Of a stretch of 64,000 bases of DNA, positions 54,702-64,000 are shown one piece after another (the first letter of the stretch is position 1; each line of letters begins with the position of its first letter). This stretch comes from Rhizobium sp. G21 (lineage in GTDB: Bacteria; Pseudomonadota; Alphaproteobacteria; Rhizobiales; Rhizobiaceae), in assembly GCF_014158035.1 (NCBI RefSeq), contig NZ_JACFXW010000001.1:1550001-1614000 (forward strand), read 5' to 3'. The position numbers and the translations under genes are program-made. The notes under the pieces are model-generated. The model saw only the letters and a list, made by a program, of their open reading frames with translations. It did no database searches and was not told the DNA's origin.

Positions 54702-55760
54702 TTACAATGCGTTTACGAGACTCAATTCGTTGATGCGCGCCGTCAGCGAATAGGAGATTTCCATCTGATTGCTCAGCGCGGTGATTCGATTGGACGCCTC
54801 ATAGACGTCGACGCCTTCGAGATCGTCGAGATTGAGCTTCACGATGTCGATTTGCGCCTGCAATGTTTCGTTCGCCTGCTTCACGCGGTTCTGCGACAGG
54901 CCGAGCTGGCTTCTGTCGGCGTCGACGCCGGAGATCGCCTGCCCCATGAACGAAATCGCGGTGTTGCTGACGACATTGCGCGAGGCGATCGAAAAATCGG
55001 AGTTGAGCATCTCGATCGCCATGACGGAGGCCATCGCCATATAGCGGAAGCCGTCGGTGATGGTCGTCGACGAACTCTGGATCACTTCCGTCCGTGAAAT
55101 GCGCGCCGTGGTCGGCGTGCTCGAAGCGTTGGACCAGTTGGTTTCCCAATCACCGCCGACCGTCAGGAACATCGGCTCGAGTTCGTCGGTGATGAAGGCT
55201 TCCATATCCGCCGCCTGGATGCTCCCCACGCCGGGATCTGTCGGGGCGAAGCCGAAATGATTGGTGAAGGCGTCCACGAAGGCCTGACGCGCCGGACTGC
55301 CGTCGGCCATGTAGTCCGCCAGCGGCGCCTCGTCGGTGTTGATGCCCGAAAGCACATATTCGCCGTTAACAGAGGTGTTGCCGGCGGAAATCGCCTGTTC
55401 CAACACGTCGGTCATCGTCCTCTTGACGGTCATCAGCTGCGAATCGTCGTTGCTGCCCGAGAGAGCGACGAGCGTGTTGAGGCCGGTCTGCGCCGAACCC
55501 GCGATCGTGTCGAGGGCCGTCTGCGTCGATGAAAGCCGCTGCTCCACGACCGCGTTGGTCTTGAGCAGGTTCTCCATCATGTTCACTTCGGAATGGAGAT
55601 TGAGACTACGCGTCGTGGTCGCGCCGAGTTCTTTGCCGACGTTGGAATAGACGCCGCTGACCACTTCCCTCTGGGCGTCGATCAATTCGGCCTGAACCGA
55701 ATTGATGGTCGAGCGCATGGCGTTCTGAACCGAGATGTTAGAAATGAAGGAGGTCTTCAT
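54702..55760 (-). CDS. flgL: flagellar hook-associated protein 3 (FlgL)
   Basis: 352 aa secreted junction protein. Flagellin-like helical ends: the N-terminus MKTSFISNISVQNAMRSTIN and the C-terminal QMEISYSLTARINELSLVNAL-type segment (NQMEISYSLTARINELSLV). The centre is a variable domain. It has the ATG right before flgK ends (8-base spacer). Exported through FlhA, probably with the FlgN-like chaperone. Confidence 0.94.
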   Translation of the reverse strand: MKTSFISNISVQNAMRSTINSVQAELIDAQREVVSGVYSNVGKELGATTTRSLNLHSEVNMMENLLKTNAVVEQRLSSTQTALDTIAGSAQTGLNTLVALSGSNDDSQLMTVKRTMTDVLEQAISAGNTSVNGEYVLSGINTDEAPLADYMADGSPARQAFVDAFTNHFGFAPTDPGVGSIQAADMEAFITDELEPMFLTVGGDWETNWSNASSTPTTARISRTEVIQSSSTTITDGFRYMAMASVMAIEMLNSDFSIASRNVVSNTAISFMGQAISGVDADRSQLGLSQNRVKQANETLQAQIDIVKLNLDDLEGVDVYEASNRITALSNQMEISYSLTARINELSLVNAL

Positions 55761-55768
55761 GATCTATC

Positions 55769-57258
55769 CTAAACTGCATCGAGCAGGGTCTGAATCATCG
55801 TATCGACGGCCGTCACCAGCTTGCTCGACGCTTTGTAGCTCTGCTCGAGATCGAGCATCAGCGACATTTCCTCGTCGAGGCTGACGCCGGTGGTGTTGGA
55901 CAGCGACTCGGTGATCCGGGTCAGCTGCGCGTCCTTGTTTTCCTTGGCCGTGGCGCTTTCGGACACCAGTTGCTCCAGCCAGCCGATCGACGCTTGGCGT
56001 AGCCCACGATCGAAATGCTGGTGTCGAGATAGGTGTCTTCATGGAAATCCTGGTCCTTCGACATCGACGCGACGAGCCCGTCGAGGATTGCGGAATAGCT
56101 CGCGTCGTCATCGGTGTTGCCGAGGTAATCCGGGCTGGCGACCGATTGACCGTCGACATCGTAGCCGCCGTCGCGCAAATCGGTCGGATCCCCGCCCTTG
56201 GTCTTCACCAAGGCGTCGTTCACCTTGATCAACGCGGCGAGGCCATTTTCGATGTTGGAGCCGTCCGGTATCGAATCGCCGGCGGTGTAACCGGTCCAGG
56301 TGAACAGGCCCGGCATATCGTCCTGGCCCGAACCGCTCATATCCACCTGAGCGAATGTGGAGATCAGACCGCGCGCGGTTTCATCGAGCTGCGACTGATA
56401 GAGTGGGATGATGCTGTCGCGGACCTGCAGCAAAGCGGCGAGGCTGCCCTTGGCGGTGGAGTTGCCGCTCGAGCCCGCATTCATGGCCGCGCCGTCCACG
56501 ATCAGGGGATTGCCGGTCGTCGACGCTCCATAGGCGGGAACCGGCGTAAAGATGATCTCGCGCGGGCTCGTGTCGAGCAACATGGTGCCGTCCGCCGTAT
56601 AGAGGACCATGTCGTTGTTTTCGCGCGTGAAGGACCGGACGCCGATGATCTCCGAAATCTGGCGCAAATAGCTGTCGCGCGCGTCGAGTTCGTTGTTGAT
56701 GTCCATTCCGTTCGCGGTGCCCTGGCGCACCGTGTCGTTGACCGACTTGAACTGGACGAGGAGATTGTTGAGCTTGTCGATCTGATCGTCGATTTCCTGA
56801 TCGATGACGCCCCGCATGCCCTGGATTTCCTGGGATACGGAGTTCAACGAGGTCACGACGTCCTGAGCGCTGGACACGACGGTCGCGGCGAGCGTCGATT
56901 CGTTGGGCTTGGTGGCGTAGGCCTGGAGATCGTCGCGCAGCTTGCTGATATAGGTCGACGGCGCTGTCTCGTAATTGTTGCCGCCCAGAAGCGTCCGAAT
57001 GTCGGTGAGCTTCTTGTCGATCGTGTCCTGTGCGCTGGATTCCGCCGTGGAGGCCATCGACTGCTTGATCAGGCCGTTGTCGGCGGCGCGCTGGATCTTC
57101 AGCACCTGAGCGCCATTGGAATCGAGCGTCAGAATGCCAACCCGGCGCGAATAGTCCGGGTTGGATGCGTTTGCAATGTTGGTGGACAAAGCCGCCGTCT
57201 GCAAACCGGTGTTCGAAAAGATCGTTTGCGCGGTGGTGATGGCAGACGATAGCGACAT
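55769..57258 (-). pseudogene. flgK: flagellar hook-associated protein 1 (FlgK), frameshifted
   Basis: The N-terminus (MSLSSAITTAQTIFSNTGLQ, TNIANASNPDYSRRVG) carries the rod/hook helix and ANxNTxGYSR-type motif. The C-terminus, in the other frame, is SLDEEMSLMLDLEQSYKASS and ends LLDAV. The junction is at GG 55996-55997, where GGG is expected: one more base gives VGYAQASIGWLEQLVSE. Repaired length 496 aa. AGGAG precedes ATG 57258. Confidence 0.94.
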
Positions 57259-57283
57259 AACGATCTCCTAGGCGACGACGGTG

Positions 57284-58570
57284 TCAGCGAGCCAGATTCA
57301 CGAGGGTTTCCAGAAGGTCCGAACCGGCCTGGAACACCTTGGAATTGGCGGTGTAGCTTCGTTGCGAAGCGATCATCGTCGTCAGTTCGTTGGCGAGGTC
57401 GACATTGGAGTCCTCCAAGGCGCCGGAGATGATGTCCCCGAAGGCCGAGGTTCCGGCGAAACCCATTTGCAGATCGCCGGATTCGGCGCTCGGCGAATAG
57501 ACGTTGCCGGAGATGACTTCCATGAGATCCGGGCTGGTCACGGTGCCCAGAGCCAGCTTGTAGAGCGCGGTGTTGTCGCCGTTGTCGTATTTGGCGGACA
57601 CCGTGCCGTCCGAGCCGATCTCGACGCCGGTCACGATCGACGCGCCATTGCCGTTGACGTCGGCTTCGGTGACCGAGAACTTGTAGCCGAGCTGGGTCAT
57701 GCCGGCGAAGTCGATCTCGAAGGGATTGGGCATGTTGGGCAATTCGTCGCCCGGGATCGTCAGCTTAGACGTCGATCCGCTCGCCAGCGCGCCGGTGTTC
57801 GGATCGAAGGTCAGTGTCTCGGTATAAGCGGCAGCCGAATAGGGGAACGAACCTGAATCGGGGTCGGCATTGGCCTTGTTGAAGACCGCGACTTCCCACT
57901 CGGTGTCGCTCGTCTTCGTGAAGTAAACGTCGAGAATGACTTCATTGCCGAGGCTGTCGAATGCCGTCAACGAACTCTTGTGCGTGTAGTCGACGTCTTC
58001 GACCGCGCCGCTGTCACCGACGGCGACCGGCGAACGCGCAGCATCTTCCACCGGCTGCCCGGCATCGAGATTCGCCGAGAAGATCGCATCCGTAGACGCG
58101 TTCGCCTGCATGTCGGTGGAGCTGACATTGATGGCCTGCAGGCCTGCGAAACCATTGGCGACCACCGAAGGCTCGTCCGCGCCATAGTCGTAACCCATCA
58201 AGGTATAGCCGCCGGCATTGACGAGGTTGCCTTCCGAATCCGGCTGGAAGGAGCCGGCGCGGGTGAGGAACGTCTGACCGGACGCATCCTGAACAAGGAA
58301 ATAGCCTTTGCCGTTGATGGCGAGATCGGTGTCGGAGGTGGTGTAGGTCAGCGAGCCCTGCTGCGAGATCGAGTACCGGGTTTCGGTCTCGACGCTGCCC
58401 GAATTGTAGCTGCCGTTGGTCTGCGGCATAAGAAGGGACGAGAACTCCGTCGACGCCCCTTTATATCCAGTCGTGCTGGAATTTGCGATGTTGTCGCTGA
58501 CAGTGCTCAACCGGTTGGCTTGGGCGTTCATGCCCGAAACACCAGTTCTCATCATTCCGTAAAGGCTCAT
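57284..58570 (-). CDS. flgE: flagellar hook protein FlgE
   Basis: 428 aa. It opens MSLYGMMRTGVSGMNAQANR with DNIANSSTTGYKGA, the flagellar rod-protein motif, and contains LAINGKGYFLV. It ends with the paired helix ELTTMIASQRSYTANSKVFQ, then DLLETLVNLAR. First gene after ftcR in the minus direction; its promoter must lie in 58571-58685. In Brucella FtcR activates flgE directly, so the same is likely here. Confidence 0.95.
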   Translation of the reverse strand: MSLYGMMRTGVSGMNAQANRLSTVSDNIANSSTTGYKGASTEFSSLLMPQTNGSYNSGSVETETRYSISQQGSLTYTTSDTDLAINGKGYFLVQDASGQTFLTRAGSFQPDSEGNLVNAGGYTLMGYDYGADEPSVVANGFAGLQAINVSSTDMQANASTDAIFSANLDAGQPVEDAARSPVAVGDSGAVEDVDYTHKSSLTAFDSLGNEVILDVYFTKTSDTEWEVAVFNKANADPDSGSFPYSAAAYTETLTFDPNTGALASGSTSKLTIPGDELPNMPNPFEIDFAGMTQLGYKFSVTEADVNGNGASIVTGVEIGSDGTVSAKYDNGDNTALYKLALGTVTSPDLMEVISGNVYSPSAESGDLQMGFAGTSAFGDIISGALEDSNVDLANELTTMIASQRSYTANSKVFQAGSDLLETLVNLAR

Positions 58571-58652
58571 CTCGGATCCTCTTTTCCGTAATATTTACAG
58601 ACTAGAAGACGTGCCTTGCGTGAACCTTTGCGGGTGATGGGCCAATTCTTTT

Positions 58653-58684
58653 AATGCGCGCCGCGCAAACGCGACGCGCGCATT
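58653..58684. terminator. hairpin between ftcR and flgE
   Basis: AATGCGCGC (58653-58661) pairs with GCGCGCATT (58676-58684) around a 14-nt loop, right at the ftcR stop. The T-rich side faces the plus strand, so terminator function for ftcR is uncertain. Confidence 0.4.
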
Positions 58685-58685
58685 T

Positions 58686-59360
58686 TCACTGCCAGTCGAT
58701 GCAATAGCCGAGGAAGCGCTTGGAATCGATCGGATCGACGCCGAGCTTCTTGCGCAGCTTCTTGCGCAGCTTGCTGATGTGGCTTTCGACGACGTTCTCT
58801 TCGACGTCTTCGTCGAAGATGCCATAGATCGCATTGAAAATCTGCGTCTTGGACACGCGCCGGCCGCGATTGGCCACGAGATATTCCAGGATGCGACGCT
58901 CGCGACGCGGCAATGGGAAGACTTCGCCATTGATTTCCGGATCGCGGCCATCGGAGAAGACTCTGATGGCGCCGACGTCGGTATATTTGACGTCGGTCGC
59001 TTTGTAGCGCCGACGGATTGCCGCAGCGCGTGCGAGGATTTCTCGCGGGTGTACAGGTTTGCGCACCACGTCATCCACCCCACAATCAAAGAATGCAAGG
59101 GTCATCTCCAGAGAGGGAGAATCAGACACGGCAATCACAGGAGCCTGGCTCCGATCCCTGATCGCCTTCGGCAGGCCGAGCGCGAGCTCGGACTGACCGA
59201 TCAGGAATGCTTCGACTGCGTCGATATCAGAATCCGCAGCCGTATTGACCCACTCCCCGAATTCGTGAGGGTCGAAGCCCGTAGAGGGCACGCCTTCCCG
59301 ACAAAAAAGTGAGGTATATCCATCTTTTACGAGCGCTCGCTCGTCTACCACTACGATCAT
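58686..59360 (-). CDS. ftcR: flagellar transcriptional regulator FtcR/Rem (OmpR-type)
   Basis: 224 aa from ATG 59360 ([17 protein letters not shown]) with GGAGG upstream. The N-terminal receiver-like domain keeps the KP of [11 protein letters not shown] but the usual phospho-Asp neighbourhood is altered ([12 protein letters not shown]), as in Rem. The C-terminal winged helix ([36 protein letters not shown]) is of OmpR type. Master activator of late flagellar genes in Sinorhizobium and Brucella. Two perfect palindromes lie upstream at 59398-59409 and 59500-59511. Confidence 0.93.
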   Translation of the reverse strand: MIVVVDERALVKDGYTSLFCREGVPSTGFDPHEFGEWVNTAADSDIDAVEAFLIGQSELALGLPKAIRDRSQAPVIAVSDSPSLEMTLAFFDCGVDDVVRKPVHPREILARAAAIRRRYKATDVKYTDVGAIRVFSDGRDPEINGEVFPLPRRERRILEYLVANRGRRVSKTQIFNAIYGIFDEDVEENVVESHISKLRKKLRKKLGVDPIDSKRFLGYCIDWQ

Positions 59361-59397
59361 CGTCCGCCTCCGAATCAGTGTAGTGAAACAACACCCC

Positions 59398-59511
59398 ATT
59401 CGTACGAATCGGAAGACTCCCGAGCAACTAGAGCTAATGACAGGGTCAAATTAACAGTTGATTAAGAAATGTGGGGCGATTTGATCCATATGTAGTATGC
59501 GTTTCGAAACG
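59398..59511. promoter_or_regulatory. two perfect palindromes upstream of ftcR
   Basis: ATTCGTACGAAT (59398-59409) and CGTTTCGAAACG (59500-59511) are both perfect 12-bp palindromes in the 280-base AT-rich spacer between the transglycosylase gene and ftcR. Several TTAAC/GTTAA words surround them. They are candidate sites for flagellar master regulators such as VisNR or MucR; assignment is inference. Confidence 0.45.
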
Positions 59512-59640
59512 GCACACAAATTTAAATGGGGAAAAGTTAACGTATGGTTAATCGCGTCAATGGGGCGTCTTGACTCCCCAATGTCACCACAAAGAGACCA
59601 AAAATTCGCCAGATTCAAATGTACTCGGAAAAGACAACCG

Positions 59641-60258
59641 TCAGTTGCTACAAAAATCCAGCGCCTTCGGCGTCCAAACGCCATACCCCGTCGCGACGAG
59701 GTTCGAAATCACCCTGCAGACATAGCGCTTCTGGGCTGGATTATTGTTCGGCCCGGCATGATAACGCGCAACGGCCATGGTCCATGTAACATGCTTCGCA
59801 TGCAGTTGCGCGAGAAATCGTGCGGCGTAATCGACATTTTTCTCCGGGTCGAGCATGGCGTCCAGGGATGAAAATTGATCGCCATGGTAGCGCTGATTGA
59901 TTTGCATGCATCCGAGATCGATCAGTTCCGCGCCGCGCGCGCGGGCGTCGCGAAAGGCCTCGAGAGCCTCATCCGGCGAGCGGGCGAAAACAGCCTTGCC
60001 CTCGATGTTCAACGCCCAGGGCTGAAGTGAGCCTTTGCGACCGGTTTCGGTGAGGCCCACCGAATACAGGATACCCTCCGGCACGCCGTATCGCGCCGCA
60101 GCGCGCGCAATTTCCCGTTCGCAAAGTCCCGAACTGGCGCGCGCGTCAGAGGTAGAGACCGTCGCCAGAATCGCCAGAGCCGCCGCCGCCGTCAGGCTCA
60201 TGCGAGGCGCGTTGTTCACCGATCGCGAGCCGCTCGCTGCGTGGGACAGGACGCCCAT
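59641..60258 (-). CDS. lytic transglycosylase (SLT type) of the motility operon
   Basis: About 205 aa from ATG 60258 (MGVLSHAASG); ATG 60201 (MSLTAAAALAILATVSTSDA) is an alternative with a cleaner signal peptide. The catalytic region is VPEGILYSVGLTETGRKG with the Glu, followed by LGCMQINQRYHGDQF and VARYHAGPNNNPAQ. A C-terminal Cys pair (YVCRVISN, ALDFCSN) may form a disulfide. It overlaps the motD 3' end, and would open the peptidoglycan for flagellar or motor assembly, like the equivalent rhizobial gene. Confidence 0.88.
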   Translation of the reverse strand: MGVLSHAASGSRSVNNAPRMSLTAAAALAILATVSTSDARASSGLCEREIARAAARYGVPEGILYSVGLTETGRKGSLQPWALNIEGKAVFARSPDEALEAFRDARARGAELIDLGCMQINQRYHGDQFSSLDAMLDPEKNVDYAARFLAQLHAKHVTWTMAVARYHAGPNNNPAQKRYVCRVISNLVATGYGVWTPKALDFCSN

Positions 60259-61696
60259 CGCCACTTTGCTGACGCTGAGCGTCACCCTGTCCTTCGCGCA
60301 GGTTCTGGTTCGAGCCATTCTGTCCCTGATCCTGTTGCTGACTTTCCGTCCTGGGAGACGGGTTGAGTTGGATGCTGACCTGGTCGACCGAGAAACCCTG
60401 GTCGCGCAGCGACTGGACGATCGCGGAGTGGTCCTTGGCGAGGTGGCGATATCCCTCGATCGTATCGACCGTGACTTCGACGGAGAGATCTTCACCCTTC
60501 AGTCTCAGAACTGCCGTCATCGTGCCGAGATGTTCGGGGTTCATTTGTATTTTCAGAGTGTTGACGGTCGTCGCGGTGGCTTGGGCGCTCATATCCGGCG
60601 TGGTGGCGTAGGGTGCGAGCGCCCGGCCCGCCTCACCCGCCAGCGCCGCCGTCAGCAGCTTGGCGTTGTCGCCGCCGAAGCCGAGATAGCGACGGGAGTC
60701 GAGCACCGTCAGCTGATCAAAACCGGTGAAATCGACATCATCGCCTTTTCCGCCTCGCCTGACCGTTTCATCGCCGACCGGGTCGGATGTCATCGGATCG
60801 CCTTGCTGAGGCTGGGTGGAAACCTGGGCCAGAGCATCCCTGACGCTGTCGGTTCCGCGCGGACCAACGGCGTCAGAAAGATCCGCCGACTTGGCCGCGG
60901 TCGACGCCGCTTGTCCCACGTTCGGTGCGAGAACCGAAGCGAGCTCATCGCCGCCTTCGTTTGAGGACTCGACGATCGGCGCCGCATCCTCATCATCTTC
61001 CTTCAGGCCTTTCGACAAAGCCGACAGCAGATGATGGGCCGCGCCCTGATGTTCGGTCAGCTGCGCCTCGTCGAGCAACATCGCGATCGGGTCGGTCTCG
61101 GGGAGGACAGACGTTTCGATCTCTTCGGACGGCGCGGCCATCTGTGCGTCGACCTGAACATCGACGGCGATCGTCGGCAGGTCCTCCGTCGTGTCGGCGC
61201 CGTCAGCGCCGACGAGCAGGGCAACGAGACGCGCATCATCCATGTCGAGCGCATGGCCAGGAAGCCTGCCGACCATCGGTCCGGCAGTCGAATGAGAGGC
61301 AGTCTCGCCGGTTTGCGCCAAGTGCGGCGGGATAACCTCTTCCGCGCCAGGCAACGGCGTCGCGGCGGCATCGGCCGGCCCCTCGGGGAGCGCCGCCGGA
61401 GAGGTTGCGGCTTGCTGGGTGAGCTTCGGACTGGCCTGGACGACGGCGAACAGGCTGATGATCGAGCGCGCCAATTTGTCGTCGCCCGCTTCCACGCCGC
61501 CGTCGCCGATCGCGTCGCCTGCAACGTCATCACCCGTGGTTTCGGAGCCGACGGAGCCGGACGACGCCTCTTCGAGAAAATCGCCGAAACCCAGTCCCTG
61601 GCCCTGGGCGCCGCTTTCGTCCTGAGAGCCGCTGGTTTTCAGTCCGCTCGCAGCGCCAGCGCCGCGACCGATGGCAAGTGCCGAAGCATCGATCAT
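60146..61696 (-). CDS. motD: MotD / FliK-type hook-length control protein
   Basis: 516 aa from ATG 61696 (MIDASALAIGRGAG), two bases after the motC stop. The first 350 residues are acidic, Ala/Glu/Asp-rich low complexity. The C-terminal domain TTVNTLKIQMNPEHLGTMTA, VRLKGEDLSVEV-type text (LRLKGEDLSVEVTVDTIEGY) and GFSVDQVSIQLNPSP match the FliK C-terminal fold, as known for rhizobial MotD. It ends in a Gln/Gly-rich tail. Upstream part of the open frame (to 62044) lies inside motC. Confidence 0.9.
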   Translation of the reverse strand: MIDASALAIGRGAGAASGLKTSGSQDESGAQGQGLGFGDFLEEASSGSVGSETTGDDVAGDAIGDGGVEAGDDKLARSIISLFAVVQASPKLTQQAATSPAALPEGPADAAATPLPGAEEVIPPHLAQTGETASHSTAGPMVGRLPGHALDMDDARLVALLVGADGADTTEDLPTIAVDVQVDAQMAAPSEEIETSVLPETDPIAMLLDEAQLTEHQGAAHHLLSALSKGLKEDDEDAAPIVESSNEGGDELASVLAPNVGQAASTAAKSADLSDAVGPRGTDSVRDALAQVSTQPQQGDPMTSDPVGDETVRRGGKGDDVDFTGFDQLTVLDSRRYLGFGGDNAKLLTAALAGEAGRALAPYATTPDMSAQATATTVNTLKIQMNPEHLGTMTAVLRLKGEDLSVEVTVDTIEGYRHLAKDHSAIVQSLRDQGFSVDQVSIQLNPSPRTESQQQDQGQNGSNQNLREGQGDAQRQQSGDGRPVPRSERLAIGEQRASHEPDGGGGSGDSGDGLYL

Positions 61697-61698
61697 GA

Positions 61699-63022
61699 TT
61701 ATTCGCCTTCCTTCGCCAGGAGCGCATCGATGTCCTTGAGCCGGGCCCGACCGGAAGCGACGAGATTTTCCGCCTGATCCATCCGCGCATCCAGGGCTTG
61801 GCCGCGGGGGCCGTTTCCGATCCCGTCGGCTGTTGCAAATCTGGAGCTGGTTGTGGGTCGGTCGATCCCGTCGTCTCTGCATCGAGCGCCAGTTCGGACA
61901 TTCTGTCCCGGTATTCCTTGTCGGACATATCTCGATTTGCTTGTGCGAGACTGTCAGCATCCGGAGGAGCCATGACTTCCTCGGCGACGATTTGCGCCGC
62001 GTCGCGCAAGAAGCGATCCTTCGGAGACAGATCCTGATCGGCAATGCCGCCCAGACGGGTCAACACGTCCTCGATGCCGTCGCTGGGAATGTCGACGAGA
62101 CCGCTATAGAGTTTGGCAAGCGCCAACGGCGACGTTTCGTCCGGTTCAGACAGAGCCTTCGCGCGAGCGGTGGCGAAATCGGTCAGCGGCTTGTCGCCGT
62201 TGATCGCCGCGCGGCGGGCGAGTCGCAGATAGATCTCGCGCTGGCGGCGACGTTCGACCAGAGACAGCGCCGCTTCGATTTCCTCCGGCGGCAAGGCCTT
62301 GGGATGGTCGATGGCGAGCGCCACGAACACATCGGCGAATTGAGACGCATAGGGTGAATTCATATAGCGACGCGCATAGCGACGCGCGTAAGGCAAGGCG
62401 GCCGTGGTGTCGCCCGACCGCGAGGTCATCATCAGGGCGCGGCGCAAGGCCGCTTCCTCGATGATCGTTCCCGGCGCCTCGAGGCGCGCCCAATCGAAAT
62501 ATTTCAGCGCGGTTTCCTTGTCGGTCTCCATCATGGCGTTGGCGCCGATGAGCTGCAGATAAGGGCCGATGGTCGTGAAACGATATTCCGGCACCACTTC
62601 CTTCAACTGCTTGACGGCGCCCCCGCGCCGCGGCCGTTGAGATAGCGGCGCAGGATGCTCGTGACGCGATTGTCGAAATTGCCGCTCACATCGCGCTGGG
62701 CGAGAAGATCGAGCGTCGACGGATTGCCGCCGCTCATCGCATAGATCAATGCGGCGTCGACGTTTCGCGTGTCGTCGAAGACAGAGGCGCTCGCCTCCCT
62801 GAGACGACGATCGATTTCCCCGAGCAGGAACCGTTGCATGTCCAGCGCCGTAATGTCGCCCGAGATCACCTGGTCCTGAATGTTCTGCAACGAGCGAACG
62901 AGCCGGTAGGGTTCGGCGGCGTCCGTGGTGGACGCCTCCTCGGCCCGCGCGCCGGCGCCCAGCGCCAGCAGGCTCACACCGATCGTCAGAAACGCCCTGC
63001 GCATATGGACCGAAAACGGCAT
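61699..63022 (-). pseudogene. motC: chemotaxis/motility protein MotC, frameshifted twice
   Basis: Periplasmic partner of MotB in rhizobia. MRRAFLTIGVSLLALGAGARA is the signal peptide after MPFSVH. Helical, TPR-like body: EPYRLVRSLQNIQDQVISGD, EYRFTTIGPYLQLIGANAMM, RRQREIYLRLARRAAINGDK. Two breaks: CCCCC 62620-62624 should be six (gives GRGAGGAVKQLKEVV) and GGGGG 61806-61810 should be six (gives RGQALDARMDQAENLVASGR and the end LLAKEGE). Repaired length 441 aa. Both look like sequence errors. Confidence 0.93.
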
Positions 63023-63025
63023 CCG

Positions 63026-64000
63026 TCAGCCCTCGGTCGCCTGGACGAGAATCTCGATGCGGCGATTGCCGGCGTCGAGCGGCTTCTCCGGAATTCGCAG
63101 GCGCTTGTCGGCAAAACCAGAGATCTGCGATACGCGCGCCTCCTGTACGCCCGCCCTTTTCAAGATGAAATAGGCGCTCTGGGCGCGGTCGGCCGATAGC
63201 CGCCAGTTGTCGTAACCGACCGCCTTGAAGGGCCGCGCGTCGGTATGGCCGCGTATCGCGATCTGGCCGGGCCGGCCCTTCAGCAATTTGCCGATCTGAT
63301 CGATGGCGACGACGGTCTCCTTGGTGGGAATCGACGAGCCGATCTGGAACATCGGAGTCTTGACCTGATCGCTGATGCTGATCAGCAGGCCGCCTTCGGC
63401 TGGGGTCACGATCAGGCCTTCGGCGAGATAGCCGACCTTGCCCTTGAGTTCCTGTTTCAGCTGCTTCTCGAGATTCTCCGCCTCCCGGGCGGCGGAAGCG
63501 ACCTTTTCGCCGGATTGGTCGGCTTTGCCGTTCTTGTCCTTGTCGCTCTTGCCGGTGAGCGCCTGATCGGACTGGCCCTGCTCCTTCTTGTCCGTCTTGC
63601 CGGTTTCAGACATGTCGCTCTTGCCCTTGCCGATCTTGTCGGTCGAGCCGTGCTTGTCCATGTCCGAGCCTTCGCCGGCCTTGTCCTTCATGCCGTCGCT
63701 GTCGGTCAGTCCCTCGCCGGCCTTGGCTTCGCCGCTCGGCATATCGCCGCCCTTGCGGTCGCCGCTCAGGGCCTCGCCCGTTTTGGACGAATCGATGTTT
63801 TCGGCGTTCTCCACCATGCCGTCGCCGGGCAGGCCCGAGATCTCCGCCGGTTGCTGCGACGGATCGGCGCCCTCCTGTTGGGACACTTCGACCTGCTGTG
63901 TCCAGAAATCCGGATCGAACGGATCGCGAAAGGCTTCGCCGCCGTCTGCGCCGGTCGCGGGTCCCGCCGATTGCGCGCCGCCGTCGCCCTTGGCGGAGAC
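63026..64000 (-). CDS. motB: flagellar stator protein MotB, N-terminus beyond window edge
   Basis: 325 codons visible; the membrane helix with the proton-binding Asp is off the right edge. Visible first is DPFDPDFWTQQVE, then about 130 residues of Lys/Asp/Gly-rich linker (TDKIGKGKSDMSETGKTDKK), typical of rhizobial MotB. The OmpA-like peptidoglycan domain has GGLLISISDQ, IAIRGHTDARPF and NWRLSADRAQSAYFIL. The frame is open to base 64000; the GTG at 63886 is not the start. Stop lies 3 bases before the motC ATG. Confidence 0.95.
   Translation of the reverse strand, partial: VSAKGDGGAQSAGPATGADGGEAFRDPFDPDFWTQQVEVSQQEGADPSQQPAEISGLPGDGMVENAENIDSSKTGEALSGDRKGGDMPSGEAKAGEGLTDSDGMKDKAGEGSDMDKHGSTDKIGKGKSDMSETGKTDKKEQGQSDQALTGKSDKDKNGKADQSGEKVASAAREAENLEKQLKQELKGKVGYLAEGLIVTPAEGGLLISISDQVKTPMFQIGSSIPTKETVVAIDQIGKLLKGRPGQIAIRGHTDARPFKAVGYDNWRLSADRAQSAYFILKRAGVQEARVSQISGFADKRLRIPEKPLDAGNRRIEILVQATEG

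Overview
The window comes from the chromosome of a GC-rich alphaproteobacterium of the order Hyphomicrobiales (Rhizobiales). The clearest marker is the flagellar block at the right end. On the minus strand it reads motB, motC, motD(fliK), lytic transglycosylase, ftcR(rem), flgE, flgK, flgL, flaF, flbT, flgD, fliQ, flhA, fliR and four small flagellar accessory genes, which is the gene order known from Sinorhizobium and Brucella relatives. The linked zwf-pgl-edd operon, the potFGHI/puuA/puuB set and the ScfR-type regulator beside aceA fit the same group.

Layout. 1-2.5 kb: an Mrp/ApbC Fe-S carrier ATPase (runs off the left edge) and a LuxR-type regulator. 2.9-6.1 kb: a galactose-type catabolic operon (SDR dehydrogenase, KDG-type kinase DgoK, aldolase DgoA, SMP-30 lactonase) without its dehydratase. 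6.3-10.3 kb: a secreted or extracytoplasmic group: a vanadium-haloperoxidase/PAP2-like protein, a CRTAC1/ASPIC-UnbV beta-propeller protein, and a small RTX protein in opposite orientation. 10.4-14.4 kb: a transglutaminase-like protein, a small basic protein, acetoacetyl-CoA synthetase and a DUF6460-like membrane protein. 14.4-18.6 kb: putrescine ABC transporter potFGHI. 18.7-22.1 kb: acyl-CoA-type regulator divergent from isocitrate lyase. 22.1-38.2 kb: five chemoreceptors, with a LysR regulator, the puuA-like glutamine synthetase and two tiny genes among them. 38.3-43.8 kb: puuB-like oxidase and the Entner-Doudoroff operon zwf-pgl-edd. 44-47.6 kb: two tandem GNATs, folD, a hypothetical and a WecG/TagA glycosyltransferase. 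48-64 kb: the flagellar operon, with motB running off the right edge.

How the genes work together: sugar acids and hexoses feed the Entner-Doudoroff and De Ley-Doudoroff routes; putrescine is imported by PotFGHI and degraded through gamma-glutamylated intermediates (PuuA, PuuB); acetoacetate activation and isocitrate lyase serve C2/acyl-CoA growth; the MCP array and flagellar operon supply motility.

Quality warning. At least 14 reading-frame breaks fall inside otherwise well-conserved genes (haloperoxidase, RTX twice, aacS start, potF, aceA, lysR, puuA, one MCP, pgl, flhA, flgK, motC twice). Most are explained by one missing base in a short homopolymer, which points to sequencing or assembly error rather than decay. 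Two are net +4 tandem tetranucleotide expansions and may be real slippage events. I mark broken frames as pseudogenes but give the intact product. All calls were made by eye from the sequence; no database search was run.
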